A stretch of 64,000 nt of DNA from positions 372,001 through 436,000 of the forward strand of contig NZ_JABAIH010000004.1 in NCBI RefSeq assembly GCF_012641395.1, read 5' to 3'. Below the pieces are notes generated by a model. The model ran no database searches and had not been told where the DNA came from. It saw nothing but the letters and a program-made list of their open reading frames with translations. A program made the translations under genes and the position numbers. The first letter of the stretch is position 1. Every line of letters starts with the position of its first letter. This DNA is from Rhizobium sp. P32RR-XVIII (GTDB taxonomy: Bacteria > Pseudomonadota > Alphaproteobacteria > Rhizobiales > Rhizobiaceae). Shown here piece after piece: positions 50,459 through 58,278 of this stretch.

Positions 50459-50632
50459 TCAGAACGCGTAGCTGGGTGCGCCCTTGGGGCGCGTGATCTT
50501 GTGACCCATGCCGAACGTCCTGAGGGAATCCTCATTGAGGGGGCGGCGGGCACCGATGACGTGATGCACAGTCTGGCGCTCGCCAGCCTGCACCGGGCTG
50601 CTGTAAGCGAAGCGCGACAGAGAGGCAGTCAT
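50459..50632 (-). CDS. Small conserved-looking protein of unknown function (57 aa)
   Basis: A 57-codon frame not overlapped by any other gene. AAGGAAATT precedes the ATG, a CTATAT -10-like hexamer lies at 50686-50691, and a strong terminator follows. The product is basic and soluble-looking: M-T-A-S-L-S-R-F-A-Y-S-S start, R-R-P-L-N-E-D middle and G-M-G-H-K-I-T-R-P-K end. I do not recognise a domain. The clean signals on both sides argue that it is expressed. Confidence 0.65.
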   Translation of the reverse strand: MTASLSRFAYSSPVQAGERQTVHHVIGARRPLNEDSLRTFGMGHKITRPKGAPSYAF

Positions 50633-50910
50633 TTTCAATTTCCTTATTCGTTGCGGGCTCGTTTTCGAACCATCCGATGTCGCCTATATAGCTATTCCGA
50701 AAGTCTTTGGCAGAGGCTTTCGCTCATGGGTGCCATGCAGCGAATGCATAAAGCGTGCCAATTCTCGTTTTGGTGTCACATTTCCGCCAAAATAATGCGC
50801 GGCCTGACGTAAGGTGATGTGCGTGGTTTTTCTCCTCGCGCCCTTATTTTTCGATAACATAGGTCCAGCCGCCGTTTTGCGGATTCGGAAATAGCCATCG
50901 GGTTTTCAGT

Positions 50911-52746
50911 ATGTTCCAGTCTTTTGAGGTTACCTCCACGCCACAATTCGGCCGCGATCGAGTTCGGCTGCTGCGCGGAAGTTTTGACGCGCTCGGCATC
51001 GACGCCTTTCTCGTCCCGCGTGCTGATGAGTTCAATGGCGAATATGTGCCGAAATGTGCGGAGCGTCTGGCCTGGCTGACAGGCTTCACAGGATCGGCCG
51101 GCATCGCGCTCATAAACCGCACCCAAGCGATCGTCTTCGTCGATGGCCGCTACGTGACGCAGCTCGCGGAACAAGTCGACGGCTCAGTCTTTACCGGCGG
51201 CGACCTCGTCAACGAACCCCCGCATGTCTGGATTCCCAGAAACGGCAAGCAGGGGATGCGGCTCGGCATCGATCCGTGGCTGCATTCCGGCGCCGAGGTC
51301 CGCCGGCTTGAAAAGGCGCTCGCGGAGATCGGCGGCACGCTGGTGATCCTGCCGCACAATCCGCTCGACAGGCTGTGGACGGATCGTCCGGCAGAGCCGC
51401 TTGGGCCCGTTACGATCCAGAACGTCGTGCAGGCCGGTGTGCTGGCAAAAGATAAGATCGCGACGACCGCCGCCGACCTGACGAAGAAGAATGTCGCGGC
51501 GGTGCTGATCGCAGATCCATCCTCGATCGCGTGGACATTCAATATTCGCGGTGCTGACGTTCCCCATACGCCGCATCCCTTGGCGCGTGCCATCATCCAT
51601 GCGGACGGGAAGGCGGAGCTGTTCCTCGACAAGCGCAAGACAGGCATCGAACCGGAAGCCTATCTTGCGCAGATATGCGTGCAGCTTCCACCTTCGGCGC
51701 TCGATGAACGCCTTGCGGCCGTTTCCAAGGATGGCGGACGGGTGATGATCGATCCGGAAATCGCCTCCTATGCGCTTGCCGATATCATCCGCAAGGCAGG
51801 CGGCGAGGTGGTGGAGGCCTCTGACCCGGCCAAACTGCCGCGGGCGGTCAAGAATACTGTTGAGCTCAACGGCTCGGCGGCTGCGCATCTCCAGGACGGC
51901 GCGGCCATGGTCGAGTTTCTTTACTGGCTGTCGGAGCAAAAGCCAGGCACGGTGACGGAAATCGCGGCGGCGAAGAAGCTCGAGTCGGTGCGGGCGAGCG
52001 TCGGCCAGAACATGCAGAACCCGCTGAAGGACATTTCGTTCGACACGATTTCCGGCGCTGGCGAGCATGCCGCGATCATGCACTACAGGGTGACGGTCGA
52101 TACCGACCGGACGATCAATGACGGCGAGCTTTTCCTGATCGATTCTGGCGCGCAATATATCAACGGCACCACCGATATCACCCGCACCGTCGGCATCGGT
52201 GCGGTGACCGAGGAGCAGAAGCGGTTTTTCACGCTGGTGCTGAAGGGCATGATCCAGATCAGCACGGCACGATTCCCGAAGGGCACGCGCGGCTGCGATC
52301 TCGATCCGCTGGCGCGCATCGCGCTTTGGCGAGCAGGCGTGGACTTCGGGCATGGCACCGGCCACGGAGTCGGCTCTTATCTTTCGGTGCACGAGGGGCC
52401 GCAGCGCATCTCGCGAATTTCGACGCAGGAACTTCTGCCCGGCATGATCCTTTCAAACGAGCCGGGCTATTATCGGCCGGGCGGCTTCGGCATCCGCATC
52501 GAAAACCTCATCTATGTCAGGCAGGCCGAAGCGATCGAGGGCGGCGACATGCCGATGCTGGGTTTCGAGACGCTCACCTTCTGCCCGATCGACCGCAGTC
52601 TCGTCATCGCCGAACTGCTGACGCATGACGAGCGGCATTGGTTCAACGAGTATCACGCCCGCACCCGCGAGGCGCTGATGCCGCTGATCCACGACAAGGA
52701 CGTCAAGGCGTGGCTGGAGAATGCGACGCTGCCGCTCGAATATTGA
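50911..52746 (+). CDS. Xaa-Pro aminopeptidase (M24 family)
   Basis: A 611-aa protein with two creatinase-like N-terminal domains (about 15-310) and a C-terminal pita-bread metallopeptidase domain. The dimetal site is complete: I-D-S-G-A-Q-Y, T-D-I-T-R-T, G-H-G-T-G-H-G-V-G, N-E-P-G-Y-Y and I-R-I-E-N-L supply D, D, H, E and E. The long form resembles eukaryotic-type APP1 more than E. coli PepP. It removes N-terminal residues before proline in the cytoplasm. A strong terminator follows. Confidence 0.92.
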   Translation: MFQSFEVTSTPQFGRDRVRLLRGSFDALGIDAFLVPRADEFNGEYVPKCAERLAWLTGFTGSAGIALINRTQAIVFVDGRYVTQLAEQVDGSVFTGGDLVNEPPHVWIPRNGKQGMRLGIDPWLHSGAEVRRLEKALAEIGGTLVILPHNPLDRLWTDRPAEPLGPVTIQNVVQAGVLAKDKIATTAADLTKKNVAAVLIADPSSIAWTFNIRGADVPHTPHPLARAIIHADGKAELFLDKRKTGIEPEAYLAQICVQLPPSALDERLAAVSKDGGRVMIDPEIASYALADIIRKAGGEVVEASDPAKLPRAVKNTVELNGSAAAHLQDGAAMVEFLYWLSEQKPGTVTEIAAAKKLESVRASVGQNMQNPLKDISFDTISGAGEHAAIMHYRVTVDTDRTINDGELFLIDSGAQYINGTTDITRTVGIGAVTEEQKRFFTLVLKGMIQISTARFPKGTRGCDLDPLARIALWRAGVDFGHGTGHGVGSYLSVHEGPQRISRISTQELLPGMILSNEPGYYRPGGFGIRIENLIYVRQAEAIEGGDMPMLGFETLTFCPIDRSLVIAELLTHDERHWFNEYHARTREALMPLIHDKDVKAWLENATLPLEY

Positions 52747-52768
52747 GCGGTCCGTACCAACGATAAAA

Positions 52769-52795
52769 GAAAAGGGCGGCCCGGCCGCCCTTTTT
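52769..52795. terminator. Bidirectional terminator between the aminopeptidase and azlD
   Basis: AAAAGGGCGGC pairs with GCCGCCCTTTTT around CC, with T-runs on both strands, so it serves both converging genes. Confidence 0.88.
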
Positions 52796-52797
52796 CG

Positions 52798-53106
52798 TTA
52801 AATGCCGATCGTGCGGCGCCAGGCCATGACGATCAACCAGGCCGCAACAAGCATCCAGGTATGCGACACCCGCAGGCCGACGATGAGAGCGACGACCAAC
52901 GCGAGTTTGGAGTCCCAGTTGCCGTCGAAGAAGGCCGGAGCGACGAGGGTCGTCAACACGGCGGCGGGTACGGCATTCAGCGCTGCCTCCATGCGCGGCG
53001 GGATGCGCTTCATCGTGGTGATGAGGACGTAGCCGCCGATGCGCGTCGCGTAGGTGGCGATCGCTGCCGCGATGATGACAAGGACCATGTGAAGATCGAA
53101 TTCCAT
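52798..53106 (-). CDS. azlD: AzlD family membrane protein (branched-chain amino acid export)
   Basis: A 102-aa protein with three to four membrane helices, including A-T-Y-A-T-R-I-G-G-Y typical of AzlD. It is the small partner of AzlC in a branched-chain amino acid exporter (BrnFE type). It lies two bases downstream of azlC and ends at a shared terminator. Confidence 0.9.
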   Translation of the reverse strand: MEFDLHMVLVIIAAAIATYATRIGGYVLITTMKRIPPRMEAALNAVPAAVLTTLVAPAFFDGNWDSKLALVVALIVGLRVSHTWMLVAAWLIVMAWRRTIGI

Positions 53107-53108
53107 GA

Positions 53109-53828
53109 TCAGACCTCGTGCGGTTCGTTGGCCGGTTCCGGCTGGTGGACGGCGGGCAGGGGCAGCAGGGCGGCAAGCACGATGCCTGCGGCCGCGCCGA
53201 GGCTGACATGCCAGGGCGAGCCGACGAGATGATAGGCGATCACGGAGGCAACGGCGCTGACGAGCGCCACCGGCAGGAAATTGTCACGGCTGCGGAAGCC
53301 GAGGACAATCCCCAGGAAATAGGCGGGCAGCAGGATATCGAGGCCGAGCGTTCTCGGATCGCCGATGAAGCTGCCGAGCATGCCGCCGAGCAGGCTGACG
53401 AGCACCCAGGGAATGTAGATGATGATCCCGAAGCCGAGGTACCAGACGAAGGTCACGGGCTTGCCCGACTCGCCACGGTTGACGGTTTCGGCGAATTGCG
53501 GATCGACGAGCAGGAAGAAGGCGAAGAACTTCTGCAGCGGCGTGAAGTGGCGGATATAGCGAGCGATCGCCGCCGAATAGAGGACATGCCGGAAGTTGAC
53601 GGCGAGGATCGAGGCGACGATCACCCAGGCCGGGACATTGCCGCCGAAGAGCTCGATCCCGACCATCTGGCTGGCGCCCGCATAGACGGTCGCGCTCATG
53701 AAGGTGAGTTCGGCAAGCGACATGCCGTGATCGGCGGCAAGTGCGCCGAATAGAGCTCCGAAGGGCGCGGACGCCAGTGCCACCGTAAAGCCGCCCCGCA
53801 AACCCTCGACAAAATCCGCGCGACTCAT
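53109..53828 (-). CDS. azlC: AzlC family exporter subunit
   Basis: A 239-aa polytopic membrane protein (about six to eight helices). R-G-G-F-T-V-A-L-A-S-A-P-F-G and the F-M-S-A-T-V-Y-A-G-A-S-Q segment are hallmarks of AzlC/BrnF. With AzlD it exports branched-chain amino acids. The ATG at 53828 with AGG five bases before it is preferred to the GTG two codons earlier. Confidence 0.9.
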   Translation of the reverse strand: MSRADFVEGLRGGFTVALASAPFGALFGALAADHGMSLAELTFMSATVYAGASQMVGIELFGGNVPAWVIVASILAVNFRHVLYSAAIARYIRHFTPLQKFFAFFLLVDPQFAETVNRGESGKPVTFVWYLGFGIIIYIPWVLVSLLGGMLGSFIGDPRTLGLDILLPAYFLGIVLGFRSRDNFLPVALVSAVASVIAYHLVGSPWHVSLGAAAGIVLAALLPLPAVHQPEPANEPHEV

Positions 53829-53954
53829 CGGCACCTATCCTTCTTCAAAACGCACCTGCTCTATTTGCCCGGCGCCCGTGCGGCAACCGAATTTCGTTGA
53901 TCGACCGATCGATTTTGCTGAATGGTGACTCTGGGAACGAGGAGAGGGAGGAGT

Positions 53955-54203
53955 ATGAAAGCGGTCGAATTATCAAAGGACGACAAGGCGCAGCTCGTTG
54001 CGCGCATCCAGCATTTCTTCGACAGAGAACTCGATCAGCCCGTCGGGATCATCAAGGCCGAGCTCGTGATGGAGTTTTTTGCCAGGGAGATTGGGGCCGC
54101 CTACTACAAGAAGGGCCTTCAGGACGCGTACGCCGCGTTTGCCAAACGTGCGGAAGATGTTGCCGACGATATCTACGGACTGGAGAGGGCGGCGACGGAC
54201 TGA
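53955..54203 (+). CDS. DUF2164 family protein
   Basis: An 82-aa protein fitting the DUF2164 family: V-E-L-S-K-D-D-K start, F-D-R-E-L-D-Q-P-V-G, K-A-E-L-V-M-E-F-F-A-R-E-I-G and L-Q-D-A-Y. The function is unknown. The ATG at 53955 has GGGAGGAG directly before it. It converges on pncA with three bases between stops. Confidence 0.85.
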   Translation: MKAVELSKDDKAQLVARIQHFFDRELDQPVGIIKAELVMEFFAREIGAAYYKKGLQDAYAAFAKRAEDVADDIYGLERAATD

Positions 54204-54206
54204 ACG

Positions 54207-54833
54207 TCAGCCTTTGAGCACCTTTCGGCTGTCGATGATTTCGATGCCGCGGGCGCGCATCTCGTCGATTGCGGCGGAAACACCTTCCGGTGTGATCCCG
54301 CGGCTCGCGTCCTCGATGAAGCGAACCTTGATCCCGGGTACCATGTCCAGCGCATCGAGCGCTGAGAACTTCACGCAGTAATCGGTCGCCAGACCGCAGA
54401 TGTCGAGCTCGGTTACGCCCCGCTCCTGAAGGAAATCGGCAAGGCCGGTCGAGTGAGCCTTGTCGTTGTCGCGGAAGGCGGAGTAGCTGTCCACGCGCCG
54501 ATTCTCGCCCTTCCGCTGGATGAAGTGGACCTCTTCGGATTTCAGCTCCGGATGCAGTTCAGCGTCGGAGGTGTTCTGCACACAGTGATCGGGCCACAGC
54601 ATTTGCGGCATGCCGGAAAGCTCACCCATTTCAAAGGGCTGCTTGCCGGGATGAGAGGAGGCAAAGCTTCCGTGGCCGGGCGGATGCCAATCCTGCGAGG
54701 CGACGATCAGATCGTATTGACCGCCGTCGATCAGGGCGTTTGCAACCGACACGACCTGATCGCCTTCCGGTACGGGAAGATTGCCCCCCGGGCAGAAGCC
54801 AATCTGAATATCGGTCAGCAGTAGTGCTTTCAT
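54207..54833 (-). CDS. pncA: Nicotinamidase (pyrazinamidase) PncA
   Basis: A 208-aa isochorismatase-fold amidase. The catalytic triad is D8 (T-D-I-Q), K108 and C153 (T-D-Y-C). The metal site is in D48-W-H50-P-P-G-H54. It deamidates nicotinamide to nicotinate for NAD salvage in the cytoplasm. The C-terminal G-I-E-I-I-D-S region is normal for the family. Confidence 0.94.
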   Translation of the reverse strand: MKALLLTDIQIGFCPGGNLPVPEGDQVVSVANALIDGGQYDLIVASQDWHPPGHGSFASSHPGKQPFEMGELSGMPQMLWPDHCVQNTSDAELHPELKSEEVHFIQRKGENRRVDSYSAFRDNDKAHSTGLADFLQERGVTELDICGLATDYCVKFSALDALDMVPGIKVRFIEDASRGITPEGVSAAIDEMRARGIEIIDSRKVLKG

Positions 54834-55108
54834 TCGGCGGTTCTTTCGATTGTCAGGCTGTGCGATGGGGCCAGGGACTCATCAGTCCATAGAAGGCAAT
54901 ATAGGATTCGCATAGCAGAGCACAGGCATCAGGAACGCCAGCTGAGTGCCGGTCATATCAGCAAGGACACGCTCTGGACGAGCCTGCCTTGGCCAAGGGG
55001 TTCGCCCGGACTGGGTGCTGTAAATTGGGGCTTGGAGGCTCCCCCGGCGGAGCCATGTTTGAAGAACGGCGCGTACAGGCCATCCATTTGCGATCCGATG
55101 CGAAGAGG

Positions 55109-55603
55109 TCAGAGCGCCTGTGTCGTCTGTGCTGCGGCATCGGCCGTCTCGGCGGCGCCGTAGGTATTGCGGTAGGCCTGAAGGGCAGTCTGCATGTCGT
55201 TGGCAATATTGGCGAAGAACGGATCGCTTTCGCCGCTGGCGTCACCCGATGCGGCGGCGTCTGGCTCGGCGGAGAGCAATTCCGACGTCGTAAGCTTGCC
55301 GTCTCCATTCGTATCCATCGAGGCGAACACGTCCTTGGAATCGTCAGTCGAGTCATCGCTGCCGTCATCACTCTGCTGCTGCATCTGCAGCATCAGGGAA
55401 AGAATGTCGCCGGTGATCTTCTGAACGATGCTTGCGCCATTGTCGCCGCCATCGCTGGCGGAGGAGCTGGTGCTTGGGCCGGTCGACTGGTTGGCGGCTG
55501 CGAGCTCGTCGGCGGAAACCACGCCGTCGCCGTTCTTGTCGAGTGGGTTGAGGGGGGCTTGATACTGGGTAAGCGCACTGCCTAAGGATGAAACACTGGT
55601 CAC
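55109..55603 (-). CDS. EF-hand calcium-binding protein
   Basis: A 164-aa protein with two EF-hand loops, D-K-N-G-D-G-V-V-S-A-D-E and D-T-N-G-D-G-K-L-T-T-S-E, each with ligands at positions 1, 3, 5 and 12. They are separated by a Ser/Asp-rich stretch. GTG at 55603 is chosen because an optimal AAAGGAGGTT precedes it. No classical signal peptide is evident. The role is unknown; two-EF-hand proteins of this kind are common in rhizobia. Confidence 0.85.
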   Translation of the reverse strand: MTSVSSLGSALTQYQAPLNPLDKNGDGVVSADELAAANQSTGPSTSSSASDGGDNGASIVQKITGDILSLMLQMQQQSDDGSDDSTDDSKDVFASMDTNGDGKLTTSELLSAEPDAAASGDASGESDPFFANIANDMQTALQAYRNTYGAAETADAAAQTTQAL

Positions 55604-55965
55604 TTGAACCTCCTTTGCGAGTTCGTCGTGAAGCCCGGCCTTCATGGACGGACAACGCCGGGCTAAGCTGATTTGCGGATACGGTCAAAGCGTCGTTTTG
55701 ACAGGCGAGAAGTACGATTGACGGCGGGGAGCCTTGCGCGTTAACCTTTTGGTTACCGTTTGTATTCCACTGAAATTGCTGATGAATTTTGGTCCTGATT
55801 TGCCCGGGCGAGCCGGAAAATCTCACCGTCCGCTGGCATCAATGGCAGCCGGGACACCCCTGGGAGGCAACGGCGCGCCCGGAAGACGCTTGGGATGCTG
55901 CGGCATATTGTCAGGCCGCTTCCACCAGGACTAGATAGGCATCAGGGAGATCATCGGAGGAAGCG
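55604..55965. other. Intergenic region between the EF-hand gene and the DUF488 gene
   Basis: About 360 bases. Left part: promoter of the EF-hand gene. Right part: short plus-strand frames, one (near 55795-55934) with protein-like residues (H-Q-W-Q-P-G-H-P-W) but no start signals, possibly a decayed gene. No RNA or repeat was recognised. Confidence 0.3.
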
Positions 55966-56364
55966 ATGGCAATCAGCATCGTACGACTGGGGACGCCGCG
56001 GCAAAAAGACGAGGGCCTGCGCATCGGCACCGTCCGGCGGCCGCCGCGCGGCGTGCCGAAGGAAGAGTTTTCCAGCCGCGACTATTACGATGTCTGGTTG
56101 CCGATGCTGGCGCCGAGCCAGGAATTGGTGACACAGGCCCGGGCGGCGAAAACGGAAGCCGAGTGGAAGGCCTTTTCGCGTGCCTACCTCAAGGAGATGG
56201 CGGCACACGACACGAGCCATGTTCTCGACACGCTGGCGGCACTTTCGCACACGGCCAATTTCTCCGTCGGCTGCTACTGCGAGAACGAAAGCCGCTGCCA
56301 CCGCAGCCTGCTGCGCGGCCTCCTTGCGGAGCGCGGCGCAAAGATCGCCTGCACGCCTGCCTGA
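55966..56364 (+). CDS. DUF488 family protein
   Basis: A 132-aa protein with the DUF488 signature: R-L-G-T-P at the N-terminus, Y-Y-D-V-W-L-P and the C-Y-C-E-N-E-S-R-C-H-R-S cysteine/histidine motif. The function is unknown. GGAGGAAGCG stands before the ATG. It ends at a bidirectional terminator shared with the small minus-strand gene. Confidence 0.85.
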   Translation: MAISIVRLGTPRQKDEGLRIGTVRRPPRGVPKEEFSSRDYYDVWLPMLAPSQELVTQARAAKTEAEWKAFSRAYLKEMAAHDTSHVLDTLAALSHTANFSVGCYCENESRCHRSLLRGLLAERGAKIACTPA

Positions 56365-56375
56365 ATGACGGGCAG

Positions 56376-56404
56376 CAAAAAGGCGCGGCCCCGGCCGCGC
56401 CTTT
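56376..56404. terminator. Bidirectional terminator after DUF488 and the 33-aa gene
   Basis: AAAGGCGCGGCC (56379-56390) pairs with GGCCGCGCCTTT (56393-56404). The plus-strand tail is TTTCG; the minus-strand tail is TTTTTGC. It is shared by converging genes. Confidence 0.88.
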
Positions 56405-56424
56405 CGCATGAGTGCTGCCAGAGG

Positions 56425-56526
56425 TCAGGTCCCGATAATCTTGTTGCAGGCCAGAGCAAGTCCCGGATTGCCAAGAACGGCGATCACGAGAGATAGGCCG
56501 ATCAGGGACAATGAATAGCGTTTCAT
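56425..56526 (-). CDS. Very small membrane or secreted protein (33 aa), entericidin-like
   Basis: A 33-codon frame with a perfect AGGAGGTGCGG ribosome site before the ATG and the terminator at 56404 after its stop. The product has a basic start (M-K-R-Y), a hydrophobic segment (about 5-25) and the end A-L-A-C-N-K-I-I-G-T. A lone cysteine after a signal-like helix, followed by N-x-I-x-G, resembles entericidin lipoproteins, but the lipobox is imperfect. It is intact by signals. Confidence 0.6.
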   Translation of the reverse strand: MKRYSLSLIGLSLVIAVLGNPGLALACNKIIGT

Positions 56527-56728
56527 CCGCACCTCCTATTCCAGCCCGGGGGGATTATGCGGGAGGGAGGGCGGAATGCGAAGTCACGAAGGGGTGAGGG
56601 TGCGCGCATCCATGCCTTCAGAGCCGAAGGCGCCGGGGAACAGACCGGGACGCCCCTGTGGGCAGCCTCTTGCCGTTTAAGACCATTTCTGCCTTTCTTG
56701 CGTAAGGAGAGCAGCCGGAAACCAAGCC

Positions 56729-57076
56729 ATGCCCGAGCCCGGTCCTGAGGAGAAGATCGACGCGACGTTCCGCAACGGCTCGCTGACGGCGGCGGGCATC
56801 ATTCTCGGCTTTTCGCTGACGTTCCTTAGCCGGTGGGTTTCGAACCCGAACGACTGGAGCCGGATCGACATCCTGCCGATGCTGCTCCTGACCCTCGGCA
56901 TCGCCATCCAGGTAAAGGTCTTTGCCGATCTCCTGGCGCGGGATTCGCTGATTGCCGCCAAATACGACCGCTCGCGGCGGCTCTTTCTTATCGGGCTTAT
57001 CGTCGTCGCCGTCGGGATCGCGGTCGCGCTGGTCAACGATATTCTGGGACTGGGCAGGATGCCGATGCTGGGGTGA
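56729..57076 (+). CDS. Small integral membrane protein of unknown function
   Basis: A 115-aa protein with three predicted membrane helices (about 17-36, 46-66 and 84-106) and short charged loops. I do not recognise a family. GGAAACCAAGCC precedes the ATG. It stands alone between the small entericidin-like gene and the AT-rich nuclease gene. Helix content and coding-like residue use support it as real. Confidence 0.7.
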   Translation: MPEPGPEEKIDATFRNGSLTAAGIILGFSLTFLSRWVSNPNDWSRIDILPMLLLTLGIAIQVKVFADLLARDSLIAAKYDRSRRLFLIGLIVVAVGIAVALVNDILGLGRMPMLG

Positions 57077-57197
57077 GCGGGGGCGTTGACGTACTACAGC
57101 CTATGCGTGGGTAGCAATGAAATATCGCGCTCGCTTGGATTGCTCTTTTTCAAACCTGATTTAATACTTCTCTGCATAACGTTGGAGGGGTCGTTTT

Positions 57198-58278
57198 ATG
57201 TCGTTCAAAGAACATGTTGCAGAATTGTCTAAGAGAGCTGTTTCGGCTCAGAACATTGCGTTAACTGAAGAAGCTACGAAAAACGCCTTGGTTATGCCTT
57301 TTCTACGGACCCTTGGCTTTGACGTATTTGACCCTACGCAGATCGTTCCGGAATTCGTAGCCGATGTCGGATTGAAGAAGGGAGAAAAGGTTGACTAATG
57401 CGGTCAAGATAAAAGGTAAGATTGAATATATACTGGAAGCAAAGGCTGTTAGTGCTAACCTTTCTGAGGCTCAATACAGTCAGCTTTATCGGTATTTTTC
57501 GACTACCGATTGCTCGATCGCCATTTTAACGAATGGCATTCAGATTTGGTTTTTTACCGATCTCGATGCGCCAAACAAGCTTGATAGCAATCCCTTTTTC
57601 AAGTTCGATCTCTTTGATTACAACGATAACGACCTGAAAGAACTGGAAAAGTTCCATCACGACCGATTCTCCATTGAGGACATCAAGAGTTCGGCGAGTA
57701 CCCTCAAGCGAATGAAGGCCGCGATCAGCTCGATTGAGGCTCAATTTAATGAGCCCGACGACGAGTTTGTCAGAATGATCTCAAAAGGCTTCTACGACGG
57801 CAAGATGACTGCGTCTGTGGTTCTTGAGTTCAAACCAATAATCAAGCGGGCATTCGAGGATCTTGTGCGTCAGAAGATCCAAAAGCGCTTGACGGCTGCA
57901 TTCAATGAAAACGTCAATATCCCTACGATCAAGGATATCGACTCCGTTACGCAGCTATCTGAAGACGCTGACGGAATCGAAACTACTGGAGAGGAAATCG
58001 ACGGCTTCAATATAGTGCGAGCCATCGGCGCGGAAGTCGCCGATATCAGCCGCATAGTTATGCGAGACCAGAAGTCATACTGCGGCATAAATTTCGACGA
58101 TAATAATCGTAAGCCAATCGTCCGGCTTCACCTAAACAGCAAGACAAAATTTCTGACAATATTCGACGCTGATAAAGCCGGAACTCGTTTCGATATCGTT
58201 CAAGTCACCGATATTTTCAAAGCCAAAAATCAGATCGTCTCCGTCATTCAGTCGTATCTAAAAAATGGAGCGAGCTAA
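57198..58278 (+). pseudogene. Type I restriction HsdR N-terminal-like nuclease, frameshifted
   Basis: The first frame reads to V-D at 57395 and stops. The second frame continues with A-V-K-I-K-G-K ... E-A-K-A-V and runs to 58278. Dropping one A from TAAT at 57396-57399 restores G-E-K-V-D-Y-A-V-K, the usual HsdR_N core, as a 359-aa protein. The catalytic D (in K-V-D) and the E-x-K (E-A-K) of the PD-(D/E)xK fold lie on either side of the frameshift. GGAGGGG is seven bases before the ATG. The gene is AT-richer than its neighbours, which suggests transfer. The stop overlaps uvrD by four bases. Confidence 0.75.

Noticed and set aside
55734..55934. 66-aa plus-strand frame before DUF488
   Set aside because: No ribosome site. 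An alternative frame here has more protein-like residues but is also without signals; at most a decayed remnant.
57391..58278. Independent second gene starting at TTG inside the HsdR-like region
   Set aside because: There is no ribosome site at the TTG, and joining the two frames with a one-base correction restores a continuous nuclease core, so a single frameshifted gene explains it better.
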